The notes: generated from the letters alone by a model not told the origin. 64,000 bases of DNA from Gnetum montanum (GCA_015680685.1 MNCI01013643.1:163029-227028); one strand, 5' to 3'; shown: positions 33,070-45,929, counted from the first letter of the stretch. Program-made: numbers and translations.

Positions 33070-34010
33070 ATGACATCCTTTGAGAATTTCGTGCAACTTG
33101 CTATTCCTTGTTTCAATGGTCATTATAACCATTAGAGCATGTTGATGGAGAATTTCCTAAGATCAAGAGTATTGGAAAGTCATTGACTTTGGGATAGTGG
33201 AACCAACAATAGGTACTACATTGATAGATGCATAGAGGACAAAGCTAGAAGAACAAAGGTTGAAGGATCTTAAGGCAAAGAATTATCTCTTCCAAGTGAT
33301 TGACTAATCGATCTTGGAAATAATTATCTAGAAGGACACCTCCAATTAGATTTGGAATTCCATGAAGAAGAAATACCAAGGGTCAACATGAGAAAGAAGA
33401 ATACAACTTTAAGCACTTCACATCAAGTCTGAGACTTTACACATGAAGTCAAAGAGATGGTTTTAGATTATTTCTCCAAAATGATGGCCATTGCTAATAA
33501 GATGTGAATCAATGGTGATAAGATTGAGGACATTACCATCATTGGAAAAAGTCTATGCACAATGACACTAATATTCAATCTTGTTTATAGCATTGAAGAA
33601 TCCAAAGATATTGATGCACTTTCACTTGATGAGTTGCAGAGTTCATTAATGGTTCATGAGTAAAAAGTGCTTCAATAGGACAATGAAGAGAAAGCATTAC
33701 AAGATGAAATCAATCCAAATGGATTAGATCATGGAAAAGGAAAATGGAAGGACAATAACTCATAGCACAAGTTAGAAGATTAGAACCATGCTATAGATTT
33801 CATAGGGAAAGGAAGAGGTCGTAACAAATCTACTGGTCACAAACCAAAGAATGTAGATAAGTCAAAAGGTGAATGTTTCAGATGTTACAAGTATGGATCT
33901 GAATGTTGAATGAAGTTGTATAAAGAATGTGGTGAAAAATCTAACCTTGAAGAGAGTGAAGGAGGACAAGTCTCTCTTTTGATGGCTTTTCATACCACAG
34001 AAGAAATGCA
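33070..34010 (+). pseudogene. gag: gag of element F, broken
   Basis: It starts MTSFENFVQLAIPCFNGHY at 33070, a usual copia gag opening. The middle has several frame changes; LSLDELQSSLMVHE-like text near 33630 is typical of copia gag. A zinc-knuckle relic, ECFRCYKYGSEC, lies near 33871-33906; the His of CCHC is lost. Role: particle formation and RNA packaging. Confidence 0.82.
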
Positions 34011-34014
34011 TTAA

Positions 34015-35190
34015 AACCTATGGTATTTAGATATAAATCTACATTTTTTGAATTGAATGAATCCTTTCAAAATATTGTAAAGTTTGGAGATAACTTAATA
34101 GTTTCTATTATGGGCAAATAAAATGTAAAAATCTAAACCAAAGAAAATTTTATTTAGATTATTTCTAATGCTTTCTTTATTCTAGATCTGAAAAAAATTT
34201 TCTTAGTATTGGTCAACTCCAAGAAAAGGGATAGGAGATCGTTATCAAAGAAGGAGTTTGTTGGATTCAAGATTCAAAGAAGGGGTTAATTGCTCAAGTT
34301 AACATGATGATGAATTGAATGTTTCCTCTACATCTCCACAATACCACACATTCATGTTCCTCTACTAAGGTGAAGGATGTAGCATGGCTTTGGCATTATC
34401 ACTATGAACATCTAAACTTTAGTGGACTAAAGACATTCTAGTAGAACAATATGATGATTAGTATTCCTCAAATTGATGTCCCTTCGCAAGTTTGTGAAGA
34501 ATGTGTTGTTAGCAAACAACATCGTGATCATTTTCCAAAATGAAAATCATGGAGAGTAAAGAAGGTGCTAGAGCTAATTCATTTAGATATTTGCAAGCCA
34601 ATTACTCTAGCATCAAATAAAGGTAAACATTATTTTATAACCTTCACTGATGATTATAGTTGAAAAACTTGTGTTTATTTTTTGCAGGAAAAATCTACGA
34701 CATTTTTAGTATGTAAAAACTTCAAGACATAGGTCAAAAAAGAAGTTGGTTGCATGATAAAAATTCTTCACACTAATCCTAGAGGAGATTACAACTCACA
34801 AGAATTCATTAATTTTTGTTAGATGCAAGGAGTTCAAAGGAAATTTACAATAGCCCACACACCACAACAAAGTGGTGTATCTAAAAGGAAGAATTGGACA
34901 ATTTTGAACATGGTGCAAAGCATATTAACAATGAGTGGATTTTTGAAAATATTTTGGCCTAAAGCAGTAAACTAGAGTGTTAATGTTTTGAATAGAAGTT
35001 GTATGTTTTCTATTCAAAACATTACACTGAAAGAAGCTTGGAATGGTTGCAGAATAAGTGTTGATCATTTTAGAATTTTTGATTGCATAGTGTATGCTCA
35101 TATCCTAGATGAGAAGAGAAGAAAGCTAGATGATAAAGGAGAAAAATGTATTTTTCTTAGTGTCAATGAGTAGTCCAAAGCCTACAAGGT
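34015..35190 (+). pseudogene. Protease remnant and integrase of element F
   Basis: WYLD near 34020 marks the copia protease entry; the active site is not clear. The integrase zinc domain reads WHYHYEHLNF (about 34390), then CEECVVSKQHR (about 34498). The core has LIHLDICKPI (first Asp, about 34577), TNPRGDYNSQEF (second Asp, about 34773; normally SDNGGEF-like) and TPQQSGVSKRKN (about 34862), where the catalytic Glu of the usual AERKN is replaced. The C-terminal FDCIVYAHILDEKRRKLDDK (about 35077) is the standard copia motif. It is dead as an enzyme. Confidence 0.87.
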
Positions 35191-35569
35191 ATATAATTCT
35201 GACTAACAAAATTATTATGAGTTATGATGTGTTTTTTGATGAAGATAGCTTCTGGGATTTAGAAGATAATAAAGGTGGATAATGTATTCCAAAAAGTTTC
35301 TATGATGAAGGAGAAAGAAAAAATGACCTACCTATGGAGAGAAAGCAACACTCAATAGATCTAGCTCCAACAACTGCACAAAGTCCACCAGCTCGTATAA
35401 CTAATGAATTATCAAGGGAACAATTTGAAATAGTAAGCAGCTCATGCTCTCAACGTGTTAAAAGACGATCAACTTGGATGGAGGATTATGAGGTATAAGG
35501 AATAAACCACAACAAAGACCCACTTACTCATTTTTCTCTATTTTTTAGATATATTAGCTTTCAAAGATG

Positions 35570-36320
35570 CTATTAGAGAATCAAACTAGAAAAAGGTGAT
35601 GGATGCTGAAATTGCAGCCAATGAAAGAAATAACACTTAGAAGTTGATAGAGCTTCCAAAAGAGAAAAAGACCATTGGTGTGAAGTGGGTGTACAAGAAA
35701 AAGCTAAAGGAGAATGGAAGTCAATAAGTACAAAGCATGTGTAGTAGTAAAAGGCAATAAGCAAGAGTTTAGGGTCAATTATAAAAAAGTTTTTCTCCAA
35801 TTACAAAGCATGATACAATTAGATTAGTAATTACTTTGGTTGCACAAAATTCATGTCCTATCTTCTAGTTGGACATGAAATCAACATTCTTGCATGTAGA
35901 CTTGGAAGAACAGGTATTCATTGATCAACCTCCTGGTTATATTAAGACTAGAAATGAGCATAAAGTGCCTAAATTTAAGAAGGCTCTATATGGACTAAAA
36001 TAAGCTCCACGAGCTTGATATAGTCAAATTAAAGCTTATTTTTTTGGAGAAATTTTTAGAAAATGTCCATATGAACATACACTTTTTATCAAAATTGGAG
36101 ATGAAGGGAAAGTGCTTTTTGTGTGCTTATATGTTGATGATATAATTTATATAGGTAATGATGAATAAATGTTTGAAAAATTCAATAAGTCTATGATGAT
36201 TAAATTTGATATGTTAGACCTTGGTTTTTTGCATTATTTTCTTGGCATAGAAGTTGTTCAAACTTCTGTTAGTATTTTTCTTTCTTAAAATAAATACATC
36301 CAAGAGATTTTATATAGGTT
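35570..36320 (+). pseudogene. Reverse transcriptase of element F, broken
   Basis: GVKWVYKKKLKENGS opens the domain (about 35680). Then QLDMKSTFLHVDLEEQVFID (about 35869), QPPGY, KALYGLK (about 35981), and the intact catalytic LYVDDIIYIGND (about 36127-36162). DLGFLHYFLGIEV follows near 36219. The YVDD box is kept, but stops and frame changes elsewhere prevent expression. Confidence 0.9.
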
Positions 36321-36324
36321 TTAG

Positions 36325-37082
36325 ATGAAGAATTGCAACTCAATGAGCATCCCAACTAAGTTTGGTTTGAAGCTAACTAAAGATCAAGAAGGGAAGAAGT
36401 TTGACAACACACTTTACAAGAAAATTATGGAAAGTTTGATGTATTTAAATGTAACAAGGCCAAACATAATGTATTCTGTAAGTTTAATTAGTAGATATAT
36501 GGAAAGCCCAATAGAGATGCATTTATTTACTACCAAGAGGATCATTCATTACTTATAAGGTACAAGAAAATTTGGGCTATTCTACAAGAAGGAAGACAAG
36601 TCAAATTTAATTAGCTTGACTGATAGTGACTATGTTGGGAATCAAGATGATCGAAAAAGCACTGTAGGATATATTTTTAAGCTTGGTTCATTTGTTGTTT
36701 CATGGTCCTCAAAAAAGCAATTGATCATCACTTTATCGACCACTAAAGTTGAATTTGTAGCTGCAACTTCATGTGTCTATGTAGCTATTTGGTTGAAGAA
36801 AATTCCTAAAGAGCTACATATGGAGCAACAAGAAGCCATGAAAATTTACTATGATAGCAGTTCAACAATTAAAGTTTCAAAAAATCTAGTTCTCCATGGA
36901 TGAAGCAAGCATATAAATGTGAAATATCACTTGTTAAGGGATCTGATGAATAATGGAGTCATTGAGATAATTTTCTATAGAAGTGAAGAATAGGTTGCTG
37001 ATATTCTAACCAAGCCTCTAACATTGGTTATGTTTCTGAAGCCAAGGAAGTTACTTGATATTTTTACTTTGAAAGAAGCTAC
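36325..37082 (+). pseudogene. RNase H region of element F
   Basis: Open pieces at 36325-36558 and 36616-36903 carry TDSDYVGNQDDRKSTVGYIF, VSWSSKKQ and LSTTKVEFVAAT, the standard copia RNase H wording, and then SKHINVKYHLLRD (about 36907) and VADILTKPL (about 36994). This is the longest lightly damaged coding stretch of F, with only a few stops. Confidence 0.9.
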
Positions 37083-37121
37083 ACAACTTGAAGTAAACTG
37101 AATGTTGAAGAGCATTTGAGT

Positions 37122-37132
37122 TTAAGGGAGGG
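37122..37132 (+). promoter_or_regulatory. Polypurine tract of element F
   Basis: TTAAGGGAGGG-type tract directly before the LTR start TGTTAAG. Confidence 0.85.
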
Positions 37133-37462
37133 TGTTAAGAAATGTGGCTCTATTATTTAGTGTTCCTAGTCTTTAGGATTTTGTTAATAATGGAGCATAA
37201 TGTTATTAGCTCCTTATTATTAGATGTTTGTTATTGATTTTTTAGATGTAGTTGGTTGTTTTTTGTTAGTGTGCTTCATGTTGTCCATTTGGAGTGTTGC
37301 ATGTTATTCATTTGAAGTGCTACATGTTGGACAAGTGTCATGTTGCATGTTGTCCATATCAATTCCTTGGCCTATAAATGGGCAGTTTATGTCTGATGTT
37401 GTGTGTGAGAGAAATCAATAAAATTCTCATTTTCATTTTCTTTATTCTATTTATTTTTAACA
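37133..37462 (+). repeat. 3' LTR of element F (330 bp)
   Basis: It runs from TGTTAAG to TTTTAACA. TATAAAT is at 37373-37379 and the AATAAA signal at 37417-37422. Confidence 0.93.
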
Positions 37463-38880
37463 ATTTATTTACAATTCTTCATCTCATCTTCAATAATTTT
37501 TTCCTTCTAGTTTTTTAATCGTCCTTTCAGTGGCTTTCTTAGTTTAGAAATGTAGCAACCTTAGGCTCATCTTATCTTTTTTGCTTGAATAATGTAAAAT
37601 ATCAATCCTGTAACTTTTCTAAAGTAGAAGCCACTCTAACTCATCCTTGATTGTTTGTATTATGTAACTTGTCTCTTCCAATAAAATCTAACATATATAT
37701 AAGTATTCACATTTTTTGACACATTGATTTGTTGTTCCTACCTCTTTTCTACTTCCCATCATTTAGTACCATATAAGATAACAAGTGTGATTTTTGTTGA
37801 TGATGAGTAAATATGGGTCACACAGTGACACCCTAAGAAAACATGTTTTAAGAGACTATTGCCTATGGTGCCTTTTGTATCGTTATGGAAACCTAGGAAT
37901 AGACTTAGCTGGTGAGGGCAATGTGGTGTTTTAATAGATAAAAACCATTAAAAATGTTGATACATTTTTAAGAACAAATTTTTAAAATTAAGAAATTTAA
38001 TTAAATGGTAATAATAAATGATTGTTAAAACAACATATAGGACTATTGATAATGGATTTATTATCTTTTGGAAAATAAACTTTAAGAAATAAATTAAGAA
38101 AGTGAGAAGGAATATTAAATCAAACAACTATTCATTGAAGTTTAAAAAATGAGGGTAAAAATTTATCAATAACTTAAAGGAAAATCAACATAAACTTTTG
38201 ATACAAACAAAGGCCTTCTTATATAAAATGTCTCTTTTACTACAAATAACAAAACACTCAACAAAGATTGAAGCTCATAGCACTTGGAAAATAAAATCAA
38301 GGTTTCAACAAGAGACTTAGCTTAGTATAGAGCCTTAGATCTATTTGGATAAATGGATAACCTCTTGCGCAAGCTTATTTGTCCTTGCCTCTTAGAAGCA
38401 CACCTCCTCCAAGCCTGTGCCCTCCCTACTCTGATTCGTTCTAGCTTCTAATCTGACCCCTTCTAGTAGCACCTCTTCAAAACTAGTCCCTCCCATTGTT
38501 CATATTCTAGGGAAGGCTTTATGAGTTCTAATTTTCCCTCCCCTTCCTTTGATGTCACCTCACCTTTTGCCAATTCCCCTCCCATTGAAACCTACACATC
38601 AAAACCCATGAAAGTGAAATCCAAAGTGTTATGAAAGGAAAAATAGAGAATCTTAAACAATTTTTTTAAAGCAAACATTTATGAATTATTATGTGCATTG
38701 AACCAAAGTCAACATAAACATTAATAATTCTTATGTAAATCTATTAATGTATCTAGAACCTAAATTGCATACAAAGTATTCGATGTGGTTGTTGCAACTA
38801 TTGAACTAGATGTATTTGATGCCATCGTGACATTTTGTGCTTCTATCTAGGACTCTTGCAGCCAAGTTTGGAGGCTACTT
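37463..38880. other. Unassigned DNA between F and G
   Basis: No supported ORF. A C/T-rich block at about 38370-38600 differs in composition from its surroundings and could be a leader or exon relic. I could not find the 5' LTR or primer site expected for G here. Confidence 0.4.
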
Positions 38881-39089
38881 TAGGTCAAACTTCTCAAAAT
38901 TATTAATTCCTATTAAAGGGAAATCTAAATATATGGTTATACCAAGAGAGCCTTTCTATAAACAAGTGGTAACAACTTTTGATCAACAAAATCAATCTTT
39001 GGAAAATTAAAATTTGGGCTTGGTGAACATGTTATAAATGACCATGAGTTAAATTTTAGAAATAAATCCTTTTGCTTCTAGTGAATGTG

Positions 39090-39335
39090 AAGAAATCTAT
39101 TAAGATACCTTGCCTTATCATCAACATGATGAAAAAACATTCCTTTTAGGTGACCCACCACCATTAGGAGAGGACAAATATATAAATGAGATCCCAACCA
39201 TTAAAACATTAGAAGGTGTGTCAAATTTTGATGACATATCCATTGAACATATTCCTAGAGAAGAAAATTATGTTTCTGATTTATTACCTCAAATGGCCAC
39301 TACTCTACATGTTCCTTTTAAACACAATGCTTAGG
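39090..39335 (+). pseudogene. RNase H C-terminal relic of element G
   Basis: NFDDISIEHIPREENYVSDL followed by LPQMATTLHVPF matches the end of Ty3/gypsy RNase H (HIPREEN..AD.L..LA). The catalytic part upstream is not recognisable. Confidence 0.6.
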
Positions 39336-39539
39336 ATTCTAAAATAATTATTGAAAAGGTTAACTCATATTCTATTCTAGATTATATCTTTTCTTTTCAA
39401 GTTTTGATGATGATGATCATATTCATGAAGTTCTATTTTCAAAGGGTAAATTTAGTGATTAATATTTTAAAGTTTCTTAAATTAATGAAGAATTTAAATT
39501 AGAGGATGTCACATTTTTCAAATAAGATCTCTCATAAAA

Positions 39540-39755
39540 TAGTGACCAGAGAAGCTTTATTTGATGACTTACAAAAACTTAGATTTGTTAGACCTAAGAT
39601 TGAAACTTAGATGAAAGAAGAACTTGATGAACTTTTAGAATCTAAAATTATTTATCATGTGAAACTTTTAAGTTGGACATCAAATTTAGTGCTTGATAGA
39701 TAAAAAATAAGTGTATTATGATTATGTATTGATTTTCATAATCTTGATCATCAAC
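39540..39755 (+). pseudogene. RT N-terminal fragment of element G
   Basis: RPKIET, KEELDELLESKIIYHVK, WTSNLVLDR and LCIDFHNLDHQQ follow in the order of RT motifs upstream of the palm. The palm and catalytic Asp residues are absent; the text passes straight into the integrase tail. Confidence 0.65.
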
Positions 39756-40020
39756 AAATTGTTAAGAGATGGTTTGATAAGAAATATGTAGGTAAAGTCT
39801 TTAAAATAGAAGATCTATTCTTAAAAAGAGATAGAGCTCAAACAAGTCCTCAAATTAGGTTTTCTCCTATGTGGTTAGGTCCATTCCAGGTTACATATGT
39901 CATTGGACTTGATGTTTACAAAATTACAAAATTGCAAAGATATAAGTTACATAGGAATTTTAATGCATTTCATCTAAAGCATTTCTACTCAAGTGCCCTA
40001 TGCGAACACCTAGTAGATCC
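39756..40020 (+). pseudogene. Integrase C-terminal fragment of element G
   Basis: DLFLKRDRAQTSPQIRFSPM, then WLGPFQVTYVIGLDVYKIT and LHRNFNAFHLKHFYS, is the integrase-tail pattern (LKR...W.GP..V......Y.......N...LK.FY). The catalytic core is missing. Confidence 0.75.
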
Positions 40021-41167
40021 TTAGTTGCATGTTTTCTTCCCCTTTACCATGCATTTCATTTGTATATAGTTTCATGTGCATGTTTTCTTTGCATTTCCAT
40101 CATTTTTTTCTTAGCATATTGGCTTGGTTTGATTTTTACTTTTCATATGATTTTAGTAATAATTATGGTCATTTGTGTTACTAGGCATTGGGTCATCATA
40201 ACACCATTGGAAAATAATGTAAGTATAATGATTTATATGATATATCCTATAACTATTAGATAAAATCTCCTTTATATCATATATTTCAATAATGCTATGA
40301 TTCTTCCTAGTCTATTTCAAGGTTTTAGTTTTATTAGTTATGTTGGATTATGGAGAATGAGATTTATGCTAACTTATCATGTAATCATCATGATGATGTG
40401 AGTGTAGGATATGTGAAGTTAGAGAATGGTTAGCCACAATCACTAGGTGACCTTGGAAAACATCATTTTTCCTCTCATAAGCCACAGCCCTCAAGTGTGA
40501 TGATCCATGGCTATCCTGTGAACAACAAGGTGAAGTGTATTCATCTCTACTTGAGAACCCTTAGCCAGTCAGGAGACCTACTATGATTCCATCTAGATTG
40601 TAATTAAAGGCACATACATGAAGGTTCAACTATACCATGGGAAAATTTCTGCAAGGACTGTGTCCTTTGGCAGCGTAGCTAACTAGCTAGACTCATGTTG
40701 GAATTCTTACCTTAAAAATAAAGTATACCATGACCAATTCTCAACAACAACAAGAAGAAAAAAAAGACAAAATAAAAAGAATGAGGACCATGTTCATTGG
40801 TAGTATAATAAGTTCTTAAGTGTGATAGGTTCCAATAGCAATCCTCACCCTAGCCTCCATTCCCCTTTTGAAACTACTTTTCCAAAATTCAAAAAAAAAA
40901 AAAAAAGAGAAAGAGAAAAGAAAATAATCTCTTTTCACCCATTCCCTTTCTCAATGTCATAAAAAAAAAAAGAGAAAGAGTCCCAAGGAAAAATTCAAAA
41001 GTTGTGGCTAGCCATGATCTCTCTTGATTATATGGTTATTTTAATCATGTTTTTTTTTTCAAGTTTTAATTTATCTATGTTTTATGATCTTTTTGATCCT
41101 TTATATTTTGCATCTCTTTTTAAAATTTCTATGGTTTTGTTGATCCTTGCACTTGCATGCAATTTTT
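40021..41167 (+). other. 3' untranslated spacer of element G
   Basis: No coding domain. Two similar runs, CAAAAAAAAAAAAAAAAGAG near 40889 and AAAAAAAAAAAGAGAAAGAG near 40968, flank a C/T-rich stretch and are followed by T-rich DNA. Confidence 0.5.
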
Positions 41168-41182
41168 AGTTTGGGGGCTAAG
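41168..41182 (+). promoter_or_regulatory. Polypurine tract of element G
   Basis: AGTTTGGGGGCTAAG lies before TGTTGACA; TTTGGGGG is a common polypurine tract core in plant Ty3/gypsy elements. Confidence 0.75.
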
Positions 41183-43333
41183 TGTTGACACTAACATCAT
41201 CCATGCTAGGCATGGGTCCATGACTAATTATTTTTAATCCCATGAAAATTAAAAATCCCATAGGTTTTAACCTCATGAAAATTATTTATGTGGTATCCTA
41301 GATATAATATGATTGTTTGAAAATGATTAGAAGGTAGCAAACTTATTGTAGATAAAGTTTACATATATGGTGGGGTTGTTCCTCTAAGATACTATAGATT
41401 TTAAGATGCCAGCTCAAATTATTTCCAATAGAATTTGAGTCACTAAAAAATTAACTAATTGATTTAAAAATATCAAATATTAGTTATGACATGATAGAGT
41501 TAGTTACACATTAAAAAATAAGAAGAAAGAAATAGAAAATTGCAAGGAATCTACTACAACTCTGGGGAAAAAGGGCCTTGGCAATGCAAGTCAGCAGCCA
41601 ATGAGGGAAAGGGTAGCATCACACAACAAAATTAGTGTGTTTACCTACATGCAAAGCTAGAATTACACATGCATTATGATCTTTCTTTTCCTTCCATGGA
41701 AACTTGTTTTCTTCATAACAACACTAGAGGTTTTCAAGGGCTCACATGGACAGGCACATGGTGGTTGTGGACATTATGCCTGCAAGTAGCAAACATGCAG
41801 AAGTGACATAATCAACATAGTAAAGAAGTGGAGATGTGCAAATGTGGTAGTAGCATAGTGGACATTACGCAGAATGATGGGAGTTGCTATAAAAGCAGTA
41901 GGAGTAGGCAACAATAGGGACATCTCTTAGCCTCCTCCTCTCCCATTAGCAAATGTTGTAGGTGTGTGATGGTTTCTGGATCTTGGTTTCTCTCTAGCTT
42001 GCATTAGAGGTAGTGGACATCAGTGAGGCAACGTTAGAAGAGGGAACATAGCAAGAGGTCTTCCTCTTTCTACAATGGTAGCGTGAAATTGAGACTGGTA
42101 GCAGCAAATGGTAGTTAGTGGTATGCAGTAGATAGTCAGCCCAAGCAATGATGGTTAGTTAGCTGTAGGTGGGTGGCAAGACATAACATCAAATGGCACT
42201 AGCGTTTGGAGGATCTGCAAGCATTGATGTTGTGGTGGTGGTAGTACAGGAACTTGCAGGTAGCAATAGTCATGCAAGACATTATTGGTAATGCTTGTAT
42301 GGAAGTTGTAGGTGGATCAAGTGGCATGCATGAGATGCAGGAAGTAGACAACGCATGATGTAGCTAATATGGCGATGAGCAATAGTGGGTGGCCAACAGC
42401 CAATGATGGGAAAACATGTGGGAGTAACTGTGGATAGTAGCATGCATGTGGTGAGTGGCGGTGAATGACAACATGTGAGCACAAGCTACATGGATATCTC
42501 TTTGGGAGTCATAGGTGGAGCACATCAGTGAGGCTATAAGAGGCGATGCATAGTGCTAGAGCATGATAATAGCTACAGGTGATGGTCATGCAATGTGGAT
42601 GGTGCACAATGATGGCATGTAATGCAGGCGACAAACATAGGCAATGAATGATGTGCAGTGACAAATAGTATGCTTGTAGTAGTTAGCAGCACATGCCAAA
42701 TGACGACATGATAACAACATATGCATGCATTAGCAGGTGACCTTTATCTCTCTAGCAATGGTGGGAATGACATGTGGCTAATGGCAGTAGGCATTTTTCA
42801 ATGATATGTACAATGGCGCATGACAATCAGTGTTAGAGTCAGCATTAGTGGTGAGAGTCGACGTTACGATATACAAGTGTGTAGCAATCAACGTTAGACT
42901 TAATAGTGGTGTGGGGAGATCTTAGGGATCTCTCTCTTTCTCTCTCAGTGTCTACAAGAATTGGCAAGTGATGGTAGTTGTGTGGTAGCTATAAGCGATG
43001 TACATGAGGTGTGAACCATGTGCAGAATGCGGTAGCAACCAACAATGGTAGGTGGCACATGTCAGTAATGTAGCAATGCATCCCTGTGTAGTGGGGTTCT
43101 TGTCTGGCAGTGGTTCCATTATTAGCAATAATGGTGGTGCAAAGTAACTATGATGACGGTAAACACTAGCTATGTGCAATGAAGAGGGGATAGGATTCCC
43201 ATTTAACCATTTAATGTCACCTAAGATTATTCCTAGGTTTTCATACCCATATAGGAGGCACAATAGGTGATAGTCTTTCTAAATGAGTTTAGTTTTTCTA
43301 GGTGTTGATGTGTCCAAAATTTATGCATCAACA
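41183..43333 (+). repeat. 3' LTR of element G (about 2.15 kb, right end tentative)
   Basis: It starts TGTTGACA after the polypurine tract. I place the end at GCATCAACA because TGTTGA/TCAACA forms an inverted terminal repeat; no second LTR is in the window to prove it. TATAAAAG at 41888-41895 precedes a C/T-rich likely start region (CTTAGCCTCCTCCTCTCCC), and a long G/A/T-mixed leader full of GTAG and GCATG words follows. Confidence 0.5.
41888..41895 (+). promoter_or_regulatory. TATA box in the G LTR
   Basis: TATAAAAG with a pyrimidine-rich initiator-like stretch about 40 bp downstream. Confidence 0.5.
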
Positions 43334-45016
43334 AAAGCAACAAAAGGAGTTGCAAAGTTTAAGCCCTCCTAACGTTACTATGTCTACTAAAAAGTTGGAA
43401 CTATTAAATTTGAGTTTCAAAAACTTGCTTATTTCCATCTTCATTATCTACTTCGATAGGAAATGATAAAGAGCCATGTTAGTAGGGTACCTTTGCAGAG
43501 AAATTTCCATGGTGACATGGTGACCTTGGGTTCTAAATTGTTTCTATGCAACAACTAGTGATAATGCATTGGGGTTTTCCAAAAAGGGTTTAAGTTGAAC
43601 TTGTTTAATGGATCCTAAGATCCAGGATGTAAAAAAAAAAAAAGAGGCTAGATTCATATTAATTTACTAGTAAGTTGATGTTTTTGGCATCCTTTTAAAA
43701 ATATCTAACTCTATACTATCTTAGCTAATGATAGAACATTTCATAAGCTCTATTTACTATGCTTTTATTAAAGTTTTTTCTTTTTTATAAATTTTGTATA
43801 TGCATAAACTATATTGTGTTTTTTCCCTTTGTAAGGAGGCAAGCAGACAATGAGTTTACATCATGTTCTTTATGAATGGGTAGATTTGTATGCTAAAATG
43901 TCAGAAGTTATTTTCTTTTTACACTAGTTATTGAAGATATGAAGGCTTTTGATTCAAGATGGTCATACGTACTAGTTTTTGAGGTACATTCTGATTTTCC
44001 CTTTGGTATTTTGGCTTTGCACAAACAAATGGGCTTAATGCCATAACCTAAAATGAATATGTTGGAAAGTAGTGTTGTAGGAATGATAGTGGGGATTTGA
44101 GTTTTTTATGGGTAAAATTTTCAAACTATTATCATATATATATATATAATGAGAAGATCTAAGTTTTTCAACATAAATGAAATATTTTTCTACTTTTATA
44201 ATGAACAATAGAAATCATGCAAATTATTGATCATATACCTCGTAAAATTGAAATTGAACATGTGAAAATGCCAAATGCAATTTACTTGCTTGGTCCCTAA
44301 AGGCAAGGTTTTGTAATATGCTACTCTCTCTTTGGTACAACATTATTCTATGTATCTAATGTCAGCTTCATAATCAGTAATCTACATTCCATTATTAGAG
44401 CTTTGTGTTGTTTTAAGGTTAGTATATGAAACCATAGAACTTTGTGTTTACAATGAGAAAATACTCCACCCTCAAAATTATGAATTACAAATATTGACTA
44501 TAGATACAAGTAATGTTGACATTATTTCTAGGCAAAAATGAAAACTACTAACTTACATTTTTTTAAATTCTATTTGAAAACACATTGGTTAAGAATACTA
44601 ATATGTTGCCTTATAACCTTTAATTTAATATATAGCCTCATTCCTAATCAACACAATATTTCAACTTGTTGCAAAATTATTGCTTGTAATCTCAATGTCT
44701 ATATTTGGTTTTCTCTTTTTTTTCTCTATGAGTAGAGATGTTAATAATCATAGCCCTATGAAAACATGGGAAGGATTGATATCAATAGTTGTCCTATAAA
44801 ATTTTATAGTAAAACACTACTTTAATATTTAAAAAGATAACACTATAATATTTAACAAGATCATTTATATTTAATGGCCCAAGGTTCCATTAGAGACTTA
44901 TCTTATGTATCACTTTATATTAAATGTTTACATTTAATTTTTAATGGGATGCTAATTAATTACTTCAAGAGTTACTTTAACTCAACTTTATTATATTTAA
45001 ATACCATGAAATGTAT
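43334..45016. other. AT-rich intergenic DNA between G and C
   Basis: No supported gene. It contains A(13) at 43631-43643 and an (AT)n run at 44134-44148. It is the apparent target of C; TGTAT at 45012-45016 would be the left target duplication of C. Confidence 0.5.
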
Positions 45017-45928
45017 TGATGAGTTATAGTTTGTCACGTTGACTAGGCCCTATCAATGTTGTTTGTTGTGTTGATAGGTACTCGTTGATGTGGTTTGCTG
45101 CATTGATGTAGCCCTGTCGATGCAACTATTTGTCCTTAATTATAAATACCTACTCATTAATCATATTTATGACATTTAGTTTTCAGAATAGTAGCAAATT
45201 TATTGTAGTTTATTCATTTGAGGGTTAGAATATTTTTCCTGAGTGCCCATAGTAGGAGTCATTGAGTGTACGAATCTTTATTCGAGCACTATTGTACTTG
45301 AGCAAGACAGTGTGTGTGGTAATAAAGACAAACTTTGTGATGCACCTTGTGGCATTTAGGATAGATTAAATGTTTCATTTATGCATTTAATATGTTCAAT
45401 CAATTATTCAATATTTTTTAGTAATTGAGCTAATTACACTAATTAAGCAAGATAAGCTAGATAGATTAAATATATAAGTATGACCACTTTGAATGTAACA
45501 TGTATTTGCTTGGTAATCCTAGTAGCGCTATTACTTGATACTTCCAATAGTGTAGCACATGGTAACCCAATACTGGATATGTGGGTTTAGGATGTGTAAG
45601 GAAAATGGGACTGGATGCTTATGTTAGGATTAGTTAAAGATTAGTTAGTTGGTTAAATTAAATTAGTTATTAAATTATTCTATCTCTCTTTTCAGGCACA
45701 AAAACCATAAAACACAAAATGATAAAAATTGTATGTCTCGATTACTCTTAACCATACCATTATGCTTCATAAGTGTAATTGGGAAGACAAGGAATGACCT
45801 TAGGGCAAGGTTCACTCGCTAGAAGACTAGTGTACTAAAAACTATCAAGTTCATAGAATTCGACTAGATCACATGTGAATGCTTTGTGATTCGTATGGTT
45901 GGGTGTAGGGGTACCTTGTTGCTCATCA
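45017..45928 (+). repeat. 5' LTR of element C (912 bp)
   Basis: It runs from TGATGAG to CTCATCA. Three 32-bp units of the CGTTGACTAGGCCCTATCAA type lie at about 45037-45132, TATAAATACC at 45141-45150 and AATAAAG near 45321. The last about 430 bp match the A LTR. Confidence 0.88.
45141..45150 (+). promoter_or_regulatory. TATA box in the C LTR
   Basis: TATAAATACC, 125 bp into the LTR, the same offset as in the 5' LTR of B. Confidence 0.7.
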
Positions 45929-45929
45929 T

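Larger units (their letters stand above)
32602..37462 (+). mobile_element. Element F: Ty1/copia LTR retrotransposon, broken
   Basis: Short LTRs (330 bp), an initiator-Met primer site and the copia gene order gag-protease-integrase-RT-RNase H are all seen. The left edge is inferred from LTR length and falls inside the N gap. Stops and frame changes occur in every domain, and the integrase catalytic Glu is lost. ATTTA at 37463-37467 would be the right target duplication; its partner is in the gap. Confidence 0.9.
38880..43333 (+). mobile_element. Element G: deleted and rearranged Ty3/gypsy element with a long 3' LTR
   Basis: RNase H, RT and integrase-tail remnants, a polypurine tract and a putative LTR follow one another on the plus strand. 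The order RNase H then RT is not the normal one. The 5' LTR and gag are not recognisable. The family differs from A-C (LTR starts TGTTGACA, not TGATGAG). Confidence 0.7.

Noticed and set aside
40000-40263. 87-codon hydrophobic ORF after the integrase tail of G
   Set aside because: It overlaps the end of the integrase text in another frame and lies in T-rich spacer; no matching ORF in another element.
42282-43263. Minus-strand ORFs of 66 and 103 codons in the LTR of G
   Set aside because: They lie in a GTAG/GCATG-rich leader whose composition leaves the reverse strand free of stops; no protein family resemblance.
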